Part shown: positions 5,092 to 12,498 of the stretch, piece by piece
How the letters are laid out: each line of letters starts with the position of its first letter
Position numbering within the stretch: position 1 is the stretch's first letter
Origin: an uncultured bacterium
Lineage (GTDB): Bacteria > Cyanobacteriota > Vampirovibrionia > Gastranaerophilales > Gastranaerophilaceae
Direction: 5' to 3'
Assembly (NCBI GenBank): GCA_948742005.1
Contig: CAPYQR010000030.1
Span: 1-12,703, forward strand
DNA length: 12,703 bases
Made by a program: the position numbers and the translations under genes
The notes under the pieces: model-generated
The model's input: the letters and a program-made list of their open reading frames with translations, nothing else
The model's database searches: none
Told to the model about the DNA's origin: nothing

Positions 5092-6306
5092 ATGAAAAAG
5101 AATTTATTATTTTTTATATCGGGTTTACTTTTTTTTCAATTTTCAACTCAAGCGTACGCAATCGAAGAACTAAAAAATGTAGGAATTGCAAAGTATGCGG
5201 TTTTAGAAACAATTGAAGATTTAACCCCTCTTAGAGATAAAGACAACGAAAACGCTAAAAGATTAACTCATCTTTACAAAGGAAGTGTACTTTTTGCCAC
5301 AAAACAAAACAAAAATTACTACAAAGTCGAATTAAGCGAAAATAATTACGCCTGGATTAACAAAAAACACGTTGAGGTTCAGGCAATTATCCCCGAAAAA
5401 AGATTTGACGATATTTCAAAAATATCAAACAAATCAACAAAAAATAAATTTGTTTATAAAATTGAAACCGATTCAAAAAGCCCTTATCAATTTATAGAAA
5501 ATGGCAGCAATCTCGCTTTTAAGATGTATGACGTGCATTTTGACCCGAGCGATATGACTTTTTCCAATAAAGACAGGGAAATCAAATTCCCTGATAAAAT
5601 CGAAAACGAATTTAAAATCAACTATGTTTCCAAAAAGCCGCTTTTTGGCTATGATTTTATCCCGAATGAAGAATTGAGCGGTTATATTTTAACAATCAAA
5701 AAACCGCCTAAAATCAACCCCAAAAAACCCTTAAAAAACCTTGTTTTCACAATAGACCCCGGTCATGGCGGAAGCGAAAAGGGTGTTTGCGCGCATGGGC
5801 TGGAAGAAAAAACCATTAATCTTCAAATTGCCAAAAAATTAAAAAAAGAATTAAAGAAAAATGGCGCAAAAGTATATATGACAAGAACTGCGGATAAAAA
5901 AGTTTATTTATACGACAGAACCAAATTCGCAAGAGAAAAAGAGAGTGATTTTCTTTTAAGTATCCATCAAAACAGCCTTGCGCGTGTAAAAGATGCAGAA
6001 TTTAAGCATGGTGTCGGAACATATTATTATCATCCGCAATCAAAACCATTGGCAGAAAACATTTTAAACAGTTTAATAAAAGCAACAAACTTTAGAAACG
6101 ACAAGGTAAATTACGCTTCTTTTGCGCTTACGCGCCCAACTTCACAAATAAGCGTGTTGATTGAATGCGGTTATTTAATCAAAAAAGATGAAGCAGAAAA
6201 ATTAAAAGACAAAAAATTCCAAAAAATTATAGCTTCTGCAATCGTTGAGGGCTGTAAAAACTATTTATTGCAAAATTTTAATGCGCCTGCTCAAACGTAT
6301 CTTTGA
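5092..6306 (+). CDS. Secreted N-acetylmuramoyl-L-alanine amidase (SH3b + Amidase_3)
   Basis: This enzyme cuts the bond between N-acetylmuramic acid and the L-alanine of the stem peptide, a step in wall remodelling and daughter-cell separation. It is 404 residues long. A signal peptide (MKKNLLFF..., hydrophobic 5-19) ends near AYA23. An SH3-like wall-binding domain is likely at about 28-97, then a middle region of unknown fold (about 98-212). The Amidase_3 catalytic domain runs from about 217 to the end. Zinc ligands are visible as H225 in IDPGHGG, E239 in GLEEK and H292 in SIHQNS, with catalytic E358 in LIECGYL. The start at 5092 gives a normal signal peptide and fits the promoter; 5083 does not. 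There is no Shine-Dalgarno. It is divergent from rpmG, and its last 29 bp overlap the convergent MFS gene. It resembles AmiC/LytC-type enzymes. Confidence 0.93.
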   Translation: MKKNLLFFISGLLFFQFSTQAYAIEELKNVGIAKYAVLETIEDLTPLRDKDNENAKRLTHLYKGSVLFATKQNKNYYKVELSENNYAWINKKHVEVQAIIPEKRFDDISKISNKSTKNKFVYKIETDSKSPYQFIENGSNLAFKMYDVHFDPSDMTFSNKDREIKFPDKIENEFKINYVSKKPLFGYDFIPNEELSGYILTIKKPPKINPKKPLKNLVFTIDPGHGGSEKGVCAHGLEEKTINLQIAKKLKKELKKNGAKVYMTRTADKKVYLYDRTKFAREKESDFLLSIHQNSLARVKDAEFKHGVGTYYYHPQSKPLAENILNSLIKATNFRNDKVNYASFALTRPTSQISVLIECGYLIKKDEAEKLKDKKFQKIIASAIVEGCKNYLLQNFNAPAQTYL

Positions 6307-7549
6307 TTTTGAATGAAAAAACAAGAGAAATCAAACTTAAAACAAAAAATAAAACAAAAACACACAGATAAGATTCGTTTGGATAAATTAAAACACCGTT
6401 TTTATTTGTCGGTTCAAATAAATGCATCAACATGCCTGAAACAGCACCTAAAATTCCAACAATCATAAAAAAATTAAAACTTTGAATTGCAACAGCCGTG
6501 GCTGAAATCTCATATCTGTTCAACAAATGCAAAGTGCAAATCAACAAAGGCGAAATGCTTCCAAAATAAGCAATTATTAAAAATAAAACAGTTATAAAAT
6601 TTGAATGAATATCAAAAAATAAAAACAAGCTTATTGTTAAAGTTGATAAACTTGAAAAAATCGCAGCAATTCTGAAAATTACAGCGCGCTTATTTCCGAT
6701 TTTTTTAGATATCCACGCACTCATTACACCTGCAAACGCCGCAACCACCGCCATAAAAGACAAAATAAGCGCAGATTTATTTACCCCCAGAAAACAAAAA
6801 TCCTGCAAAAATTTTTTGCCGATAACGCTTTGCAAAACATAATAAAGCCCGTAATTTATTCCGCCAAAAACATAAATATAGATATTTTCCTTTTTTGTTA
6901 AAATTTCTTTAAAAGGAGAAATTGAAACTTCAACTTTTTTATCACAATGAACGGGTTTAAAAATTAAAAACAAAATTAAATACAAAACCCCGATAAAAAA
7001 AGCAAAATAACCCAAATATAAAAACGCATTACGCCAGCCCGTTACGCTAATTAAAGAAACCAGAGGTGCGTTTGCAATAATTCCGCCGCTATAGCCGACA
7101 AAAAGCATATATGAAACAGCAAGGGAAAAATTTTCATCTTTAACATATTTTTTAACTTCACGAATTGAACTTAAATAAAATGTTGCACTCCCAAATCCTA
7201 AAAACGCCCTTGACAAATATAAAAGGAAAAAATTATCACTTTTAGGAAACAACAAAGCGCCAAAAGTAAAAGCAATTATTCCAAAAAGCGCAACCTTAAA
7301 CCCGCCGACTTTATCAACCAAAATTCCTGTAATTAATTGCGAAAGCGCATAAACATAACAAAAAACAGCACCCAGCATAGTAATTTTTGGCGCAGTGGTG
7401 GATAAATCTCCCTGCAAAAGGTCAAAAACAGCCCCCGGAACAGCAACACGCTGAATATTTGCTAAAAAATAAAATGTTATAGCAATAATTATCAAAATTA
7501 ATCGTATAAAATGTTTTTGATGAGGGTTTATTTTTTGACAAAAATTCAT
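6278..7549 (-). CDS. MFS (major facilitator superfamily) transporter
   Basis: A 423-residue protein with about 12 hydrophobic spans split by a central cytoplasmic loop near residues 200-215 (FKPVHCDKKVEVSISPFKEI). The MFS loop 2-3 signature appears as GILVDKVGGFKVALFG (about 73-88), and a related form follows in the second half (WISKKIGNKRAVIFR). The early motif with ALSQLITG and the SRAFLGFGSATFY helix are typical of the anion:cation/phosphate or glucarate-type branches. The substrate cannot be told from sequence. The start ATG at 7549 has AAGGAAA upstream, and a TATAAT at 7566-7571 could give it its own promoter. It is the last gene of the run that begins at 8984. Its 3' end overlaps the convergent amidase gene by 29 bp. 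Confidence 0.9.
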   Translation of the reverse strand: MNFCQKINPHQKHFIRLILIIIAITFYFLANIQRVAVPGAVFDLLQGDLSTTAPKITMLGAVFCYVYALSQLITGILVDKVGGFKVALFGIIAFTFGALLFPKSDNFFLLYLSRAFLGFGSATFYLSSIREVKKYVKDENFSLAVSYMLFVGYSGGIIANAPLVSLISVTGWRNAFLYLGYFAFFIGVLYLILFLIFKPVHCDKKVEVSISPFKEILTKKENIYIYVFGGINYGLYYVLQSVIGKKFLQDFCFLGVNKSALILSFMAVVAAFAGVMSAWISKKIGNKRAVIFRIAAIFSSLSTLTISLFLFFDIHSNFITVLFLIIAYFGSISPLLICTLHLLNRYEISATAVAIQSFNFFMIVGILGAVSGMLMHLFEPTNKNGVLIYPNESYLCVFVLFFVLSLISLVFSFKIKDTFEQAH

Positions 7550-7583
7550 TTTATTTCCTTTTTTAATTATATTAAATCAAAAA

Positions 7584-7922
7584 TCATTTTTTAAAAATAA
7601 AAAACACAGCAAGAATTATAAATATAAAACCGATTAAATAATTCCATCTGAATTGTTCTTTAAGATAAAAAACGGAAAAAACAGCAAAAACAACAAGGGT
7701 AATAACTTCCTGAATTGTTTTTAATTGAGCCGCATTATAAACTTCATACCCAATACGATTAGCAGGAACTTGAAAACAATATTCAAAAAACGCAATCAGC
7801 CAAGAAACAAGAATAACAGCAATCAAAGCCTTATTCTTATGCCTTAAATGCCCATACCAAGCAAAAGTCATAAACACATTTGAAATTATAAGTAAAATTA
7901 TCGGACTCAAATATTTAATCAT
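7584..7922 (-). CDS. DUF486-family small membrane protein (DMT-like)
   Basis: A 112-residue protein with four hydrophobic spans: about 3-20, 31-48, 72-90 and 94-110. The segments NVFMTFAWYGHL (about 15-26) and IAFFEYCFQVPANRIG (about 43-58) are the hallmark of the DUF486 family, which resembles half of a drug/metabolite transporter and probably works as a dimer. Transport substrate and direction are unknown. I prefer the ATG at 7922; a TTG two codons earlier directly follows the stop of the upstream gene and is also possible. The spacing of only 6 bp from that stop suggests translational coupling. An MFS transporter follows 34 bp after its stop. Confidence 0.85.
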   Translation of the reverse strand: MIKYLSPIILLIISNVFMTFAWYGHLRHKNKALIAVILVSWLIAFFEYCFQVPANRIGYEVYNAAQLKTIQEVITLVVFAVFSVFYLKEQFRWNYLIGFIFIILAVFFIFKK

Positions 7923-7928
7923 AATCAA

Positions 7929-8984
7929 TCACTCAAATATCATCTTATAAGTCAAATCTGCACGCTTAGCACAAGTCAAAGGTTTTTCTTTCCATAATTT
8001 AATTTCAAGAACCGCAGGCAGCGAATTAACCCTTAAAATCATTTCTTCCTGATAAGGAGAGTAATTATTGCACCCGTCTTGAAGTCCACAGGATAAACCC
8101 TGATGATAAAAACCTTTTATATTGTAAGGATTTTTAGAAAAATTAGTTTTATAATTTGCAAAATCGACATTTTTAACTTTTGACGCAAAAATCCAATTAT
8201 ATCCCAAATCCCGCGCGTTTGTTTCATCTAAATATAAAGCGCTTTCTAAAAAATCAGGATTTTTCTTAAAAAATGAATCTAAATCAAACTTTGCAATAAT
8301 AACTTTTTCTTTTTTATCCCAAAACACACCCACAGGGAAAAAATAATCAGCTTCTGAAAACTCCTCGGGCGTTCTTTTTTCACCTAAATCGGGTGTAATT
8401 ATGCTTATTAAAACCTCGGGATTATTAACCGAAATTGAATGTCTTGAAATTCCTTTTGCTATATTTTTACTTTTTGCAATCCCGTATTTTGCAATTTCAA
8501 ACGCGCTAATCCAGGGAAGCTTGTCTTTGATTCTGTAAACCTCGGGGTTTGGTTCATAATTTTTCAAAAAATTAAACAATTCATCATCTTTAAAAATCAG
8601 AGAATTTTTAACATATTTTTTACGTTTTTCTAAAATTTCATCCCTTGTTTTATAAGACAATTCTTCCATCTTGCGCAAAGGGATTGGAATAATATTTTCA
8701 TTTTTTAAATCAATCAATTCATTACGGCTATCAGGCAGAATCTGCTCAATTTTTTCATCATTTTTTGAAAATTTATCAAAAATATCAATAAAATTATCAT
8801 GAAAAACACGAATCAGACTAAAAGGAATCAACAAAAGTGCAAAAATCCACAACGCCTTATCAAAATTCAAAGGCTGCTTATAAAGACAATTCGGGCAGCA
8901 TTTTTCTTTTTTATCAAACTCCGTATTACACACAGGGCATTTTATTAAATTTTTATTTTCCGTATTTTTATTTTCTTCATTCAT
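7929..8984 (-). CDS. Membrane-anchored zinc-ribbon protein of unknown function
   Basis: I do not recognise the family. The 351-residue protein starts with a short polar tail and a CPVC...CCPNC zinc ribbon (C16, C19, C30, C33, with an extra C29). One membrane span follows (about 44-62, LWIFALLLIPFSLIRVF), then about 290 residues with no second span. Zinc ribbon in and long domain out is the likely topology. The C-terminal part has cysteines in GLSCGLQDGC (about 294-303) and LTC (about 338), which could form disulfides outside the membrane. The long domain is mixed, with tryptophan- and tyrosine-rich strands and no catalytic motif that I can name. It is the first gene of a minus-strand run with the DUF486 and MFS genes, divergent from the metallopeptidase. 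No Shine-Dalgarno is visible. Confidence 0.65.
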   Translation of the reverse strand: MNEENKNTENKNLIKCPVCNTEFDKKEKCCPNCLYKQPLNFDKALWIFALLLIPFSLIRVFHDNFIDIFDKFSKNDEKIEQILPDSRNELIDLKNENIIPIPLRKMEELSYKTRDEILEKRKKYVKNSLIFKDDELFNFLKNYEPNPEVYRIKDKLPWISAFEIAKYGIAKSKNIAKGISRHSISVNNPEVLISIITPDLGEKRTPEEFSEADYFFPVGVFWDKKEKVIIAKFDLDSFFKKNPDFLESALYLDETNARDLGYNWIFASKVKNVDFANYKTNFSKNPYNIKGFYHQGLSCGLQDGCNNYSPYQEEMILRVNSLPAVLEIKLWKEKPLTCAKRADLTYKMIFE

Positions 8985-8991
8985 AATTATT

Positions 8992-9020
8992 AAAATAACA
9001 AATTTAACACTTTAAAACAA
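8992..9020 (-). promoter_or_regulatory. Weak promoter candidate before the zinc-ribbon gene
   Basis: On the minus strand TTGTTT (9015-9020), a 17-bp spacer and TATTTT (8992-8997) lie 7 nt before the ATG at 8984. Both boxes are imperfect. The spacing to the ATG matches the other leaderless-type promoters in the window, which is the main reason to list it. Confidence 0.3.
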
Positions 9021-9049
9021 GCTTAAAAAAAATTTTGCCTTGACCAAAT

Positions 9050-9079
9050 TTGTCATTATAAAAAAACCATGCGTATAAT
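9050..9079 (+). promoter_or_regulatory. Promoter of the putative secreted metallopeptidase gene
   Basis: TTGTCA (9050-9055), an 18-bp spacer and a perfect TATAAT (9074-9079). Transcription would start near 9086, leaving a leader of about 28 nt that contains GAGG (9106-9109) at normal spacing before the ATG at 9114. This is an ordinary leadered promoter, unlike others in the window. Confidence 0.6.
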
Positions 9080-9113
9080 TATATTATATGAATGAATTAG
9101 CACTTGAGGAATT

Positions 9114-9758
9114 ATGAAAAAAAGTTTACTATCGATTATTTTATGTTTTGCCTTATCAGCCCCCTTTGCGCAAGGCGCAATCAGCAAAGGGGCACGGATG
9201 GATGTCGGGAATGAATTAATTAAAGAATATCGCGAAGTTACGCTCAGCTTAAATGTTATCCGTGCATTGGAATTATTAAAAGATACACCCGGGGAATATT
9301 CAAGAAAAGCAATATTGGGGAAAAATTTAACAAACCGCCCGATAAAAATAGAATTTTTAAATCTTTCAACAATTAATCCCCTTTATGCTAATTTTGATGC
9401 TTTAGGCTGGAAAAAGAAGAAAAATTTATACATCTACATTAACGAAAAACACAAAGATGCACCCCCTGAAGCACTAAGTGCAATTTTAGCACACGAAGCC
9501 ATTCATCAAGACGAAGAAAATTCTCTCAACGAAGAAACCTACGCCTGGACCTTGGAGGCTGCTGTCTGGACACATTTAAACGAAGAAAATCCTGAACTTG
9601 AAAACATCTCGCACCCTTTGGTAGAGCGCGAGAATGTAATTAAAAAATTGTTCATCAAGGGAAACTATACAAGCAAATATATCCATCATTTTGTTATCAC
9701 AAATCAAGGATATCAAAATCTGCCTGAACGTTCCTCAGGTTTTGAGGAATTGCTTTAA
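9114..9758 (+). CDS. Putative secreted zinc metallopeptidase (HEAIH motif)
   Basis: A 214-residue protein with a clear signal peptide (MKKSLLSIILCFALSAPFAQG, cleavage near residue 21). The centre carries HEAIH (127-131), the HExxH signature of zincin peptidases, with E128 as the expected catalytic base. The following NEETYAW (139-145) offers E140 or E141 as third zinc ligand at a gluzincin-like distance. The helix before the motif (PPEALSAILAHEAIH) fits the active-site helix of such enzymes. I cannot name the family or substrate; action on periplasmic or wall-associated protein is inferred from export. It has its own promoter and a GAGG ribosome site. Its stop codon abuts the stop of a convergent small gene with no base between them. 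Confidence 0.7.
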   Translation: MKKSLLSIILCFALSAPFAQGAISKGARMDVGNELIKEYREVTLSLNVIRALELLKDTPGEYSRKAILGKNLTNRPIKIEFLNLSTINPLYANFDALGWKKKKNLYIYINEKHKDAPPEALSAILAHEAIHQDEENSLNEETYAWTLEAAVWTHLNEENPELENISHPLVERENVIKKLFIKGNYTSKYIHHFVITNQGYQNLPERSSGFEELL

Positions 9759-9914
9759 CTATTTCCCGTAAGAATTAACATATCTGCTTGCTAAATGAGC
9801 AAAATATGAAGCACGGAATTCTTCTGAAGTAAAATTTTCAACAATTGCGGGAACAATTACTAAAAATGTATAAACAATAAATCCAAAAAATACTAAACTT
9901 AATAATTCTAACAT
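9759..9914 (-). CDS. Small single-span membrane protein, 51 aa
   Basis: Read directly from the minus strand: MLELLSLVFFGFIVYTFLVI, then a polar tail ending in LASRYVNSYGK. Residues 5-25 form one membrane span. The tail of about 26 residues begins with acidic groups (VENFTSEEF) and ends basic. An AGAGG ribosome site lies 9 nt before the ATG at 9914, which supports real translation. The family is not recognised. The gene is convergent with the metallopeptidase gene (stop codons adjacent) and divergent from nadK. It could be a subunit or regulator of a membrane complex, or a small toxin-like peptide; nothing in the sequence decides this. Confidence 0.6.
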   Translation of the reverse strand: MLELLSLVFFGFIVYTFLVIVPAIVENFTSEEFRASYFAHLASRYVNSYGK

Positions 9915-10018
9915 TATTATAACCTCTTTTTTATCATCCTACATTTTAATAGACGGAAAAATTTTTAAAATCTTTATGTTTTTTATTTAATTGTTAAGAA
10001 AATTTTACATTTTTCTGC

Positions 10019-10024
10019 TAAAAT
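10019..10024 (+). promoter_or_regulatory. -10 box 6 nt before the nadK ATG
   Basis: TAAAAT followed by 6 nt and the ATG at 10031, so transcription is expected to begin at the A of the start codon. No good -35 stands 16-18 bp upstream; TTTACA at 10004-10009 is too close. There is no Shine-Dalgarno before the ATG, and no other methionine until residue 47. Confidence 0.45.
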
Positions 10025-10030
10025 CATTTT

Positions 10031-10864
10031 ATGCAAAACCAATCAACAATAAAAAACAAATTTAAAAAAATCGGAATAATTTTCAATCCGTCAATTAAAA
10101 AATCGCAGGAAAATGCAAAAATTTTAAGCGAAAAATTTGAATTTTGTGAAATTTTTTCAATTGATGAAATGAAAAAAAATATTGATTTAGCAATAACAGT
10201 CGGGGGAGACGGAACATTTTTAAAAGCTTCAAGATTTTATTGTAATCATTCAATTCCGACCTTAGGATTCAACCTTGGACGGCTAGGGTATTTGGCACAG
10301 GCAAAAATTGAAGAAGTTGAAAATGTTATTGAAAAAATAAACAACAATGACTTTATAATTGAAGAAAGATTAATGCTCAAAAGCGCCTGTGATTCAGAAA
10401 ATATCGAAAAATACACAGCCTTGAACGATATTGTTGTAAAAGGCGTTAATTGCGCAAGAAGCGCTACTTTTATTTTACAGATAAACAACAAAGAAATTTG
10501 TTCTTATGTTGCAGACGGGCTTATCGTTTCAACACCGACCGGTTCAACTGCTTATTCTTTATCTGCAGGCGGTCCTGTTATTTCACCTAACGTTGATTGT
10601 TTTTTAATTATCCCAATCTGCCCGCATACGCTCAATACACGCCCGTTAATCGTGCCTAAAGATGAAAAAATAATCATAAAAACTCTCGAAAATCAAAGAC
10701 TTAATGTTTCTTTTGACGGACAGATAGATATTGTGCTTGATAATAAAATAGAAATCGAAAAAAACGAAAATTACGCAAAGCTTTTAATTTTAAATAAGCA
10801 AAAAGATAAATTTTATGATATTTTAAAAGAAAAACTTCACTGGTCTATTTCAATTCACAAATAA
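10031..10864 (+). CDS. nadK: NAD kinase
   Basis: Cytoplasmic ATP- (or polyphosphate-) dependent kinase that phosphorylates NAD to NADP. It is 277 residues long, usual for bacteria. The family motifs are all present: GGDGT at 58-62 with catalytic D60, the NE/D-type motif as LND at 131-133 (many homologues have NE), the glycine-rich DGLIVSTPTGSTAYSLSAGG (162-181), PICPHTLNTRP (195-205), and FDGQ (228-231). The core starts at KKIGIIFNPS just after the N-terminus, so the ATG at 10031 must be right. No Shine-Dalgarno is present. recN follows after 6 bp, a gene pair common in bacteria. Confidence 0.97.
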   Translation: MQNQSTIKNKFKKIGIIFNPSIKKSQENAKILSEKFEFCEIFSIDEMKKNIDLAITVGGDGTFLKASRFYCNHSIPTLGFNLGRLGYLAQAKIEEVENVIEKINNNDFIIEERLMLKSACDSENIEKYTALNDIVVKGVNCARSATFILQINNKEICSYVADGLIVSTPTGSTAYSLSAGGPVISPNVDCFLIIPICPHTLNTRPLIVPKDEKIIIKTLENQRLNVSFDGQIDIVLDNKIEIEKNENYAKLLILNKQKDKFYDILKEKLHWSISIHK

Positions 10865-10870
10865 AACAAA

Positions 10871-12475
10871 ATGCTAAAATCACTATTGATTAAAAATTTC
10901 ATACTTATCAAAGAAACACACCTTGATTTTAAAAAGGGTTTTAATGTTTTGTGCGGCGAAACGGGCGCGGGAAAAAGTATAATTATAAAAGCGCTCGATA
11001 TTGTTTTAGGTGCAAAGGCAGATAAAAACCTGATTTTAGACAAAAATCATCCTTGCGTAATTGAAGCTGTTTTTGATGATGAAAAATCACAAGAAACAAC
11101 AATTTCACGCGAAATAGCTTCACAATCAAAGTTTCGCCTAAACGGAGCTTTATCTTCAATTGATGAAATCAAACAGCTCAGAGAATCCTTAATTGATATC
11201 CACTCCCAACACCAGACATATTCCTACATGGCGCAAAAAAATCATATAAACCTTTTGGATGATTATATAATCAAAAAACAACTAGAATTTAGAGAGCTTT
11301 TATCAAATTTCAAAGAAACTTTTTTAGAATTAAAAGAAACCAATAAAAAACTTGAATTTTTAAAGGAAAATTTTGAAAATAACGAAAAGGAAATTGAATT
11401 TTTAAAATTTCAATTAAAAGAACTTGACGATGCGCAAATTCGCACAAATGAAGAAGAAGAAATTAAATCAGAGCTTGAAATTTTATCCAACGCACAAGAA
11501 TTAAAAGAAAATTCATATAGCGCCTTTTACGCGTTATACGGAGATAATCAAAGTATTGTTGAAGCATTGGGAAAAATTAAGTATAATTTATCAAGCCTGT
11601 CTCAAATTGATAAATCTTTAGAAATTCACCATGATACAATTTTTGACTGCTTTGAAACATTAAAAGACTGTGCAAACGAACTAAAAAGTTACTCATCATC
11701 CCTTGATTGCGACCCGTGCCGTCTGGATGAGCTAAATGAAAGATTATCATTAATTCAAAAACTAAAAAGAAAATATGGCTCTGATTTGGATGAAGTTTAT
11801 GAAAATTTAAACAAAAGATTAAATGAACTAACAAAGGGTGATTTCAACCTTGAAGAACTTGAAGAAAAATCCAATGCGCTTTTTTCTTCCTGCAATCTTT
11901 TAGCAAAAAGTATCAGTGAATACAGAAAAACAAACGCAGTTGAATTATCAAAATCAATCAAAGAAAAACTGAAAAACCTTGAATTAAAAGAAGCACAATT
12001 TGAAATTTCAATTTCACAAACAAGCTCAAAAATGGATGAAAAAGGATTTGATAAGGTTGAATTTCTAATTTCAACAAATAAAAATATTTCACCCGCGCCA
12101 CTGGCACGCATAGCATCAGGCGGTGAAATTTCAAGGGTTATGCTTGCACTTAAAACTATTTTTGCAAAAGTTGACAAGGTTTCAACCGTTGTTTTTGATG
12201 AAATTGATACAGGAATTTCGGGAATAACATCAAACGCCGTTGCAAATTCAATAATTGAACTTTCAAAAACCACTCAAATTATCTGCATAACTCATCAGCC
12301 GATAATTTGTGCCAAGGCGGATAATTTCTTCTGGATATCAAAACAGCACAATGAAAACACAGACATAACAGTCAAATCTTTAGACGAAGAAGAAAAACTA
12401 AAAGCTCTTGCACAAATGGCATCCGGTGAAATAAGCGAAAAAACGCTTGAATTTGCAAAAACGCTTATAAAATAA
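10871..12475 (+). CDS. recN: DNA repair protein RecN
   Basis: SMC-like ATPase that acts early in repair of double-strand breaks by recombination. It is 534 residues, slightly shorter than the usual 550-560. Walker A is GETGAGKS (29-36), preceded by the family start LLIKNFILIKE. The Q-loop region is IDIHSQHQ (108-115). A long coiled coil rich in lysine, glutamate and leucine covers about 130-390, interrupted near 225-290. The signature motif RIASGGEISRVML (about 413-425), Walker B VVFDEIDTGISG (about 440-451) and ITHQP follow. There is no Shine-Dalgarno in the 6 bp after the nadK stop, so translation probably depends on coupling to nadK. No LexA-type operator was recognised. Confidence 0.97.
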   Translation: MLKSLLIKNFILIKETHLDFKKGFNVLCGETGAGKSIIIKALDIVLGAKADKNLILDKNHPCVIEAVFDDEKSQETTISREIASQSKFRLNGALSSIDEIKQLRESLIDIHSQHQTYSYMAQKNHINLLDDYIIKKQLEFRELLSNFKETFLELKETNKKLEFLKENFENNEKEIEFLKFQLKELDDAQIRTNEEEEIKSELEILSNAQELKENSYSAFYALYGDNQSIVEALGKIKYNLSSLSQIDKSLEIHHDTIFDCFETLKDCANELKSYSSSLDCDPCRLDELNERLSLIQKLKRKYGSDLDEVYENLNKRLNELTKGDFNLEELEEKSNALFSSCNLLAKSISEYRKTNAVELSKSIKEKLKNLELKEAQFEISISQTSSKMDEKGFDKVEFLISTNKNISPAPLARIASGGEISRVMLALKTIFAKVDKVSTVVFDEIDTGISGITSNAVANSIIELSKTTQIICITHQPIICAKADNFFWISKQHNENTDITVKSLDEEEKLKALAQMASGEISEKTLEFAKTLIK

Positions 12476-12492
12476 TTCTCTTATGATATAAT
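12465..12492 (+). promoter_or_regulatory. Promoter candidate adjoining the permease ATG
   Basis: A perfect TATAAT (12487-12492) ends 6 nt before the ATG at 12499, so the message is predicted to be leaderless. A weak -35 TTATAA (12465-12470) lies 16 bp upstream, overlapping the last codons of recN. No Shine-Dalgarno is seen. Confidence 0.5.
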
Positions 12493-12498
12493 TTTCCT

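Noticed and set aside
7923..7928. TTG start of the DUF486 gene directly after the upstream stop
   Set aside because: Possible, but the ATG two codons later is the simpler start and leaves the family region intact.
11577..12273. Minus-strand ORFs inside recN and at 12465-12659
   Set aside because: They are antisense to the conserved RecN frame and to the start of the permease and show no motif.
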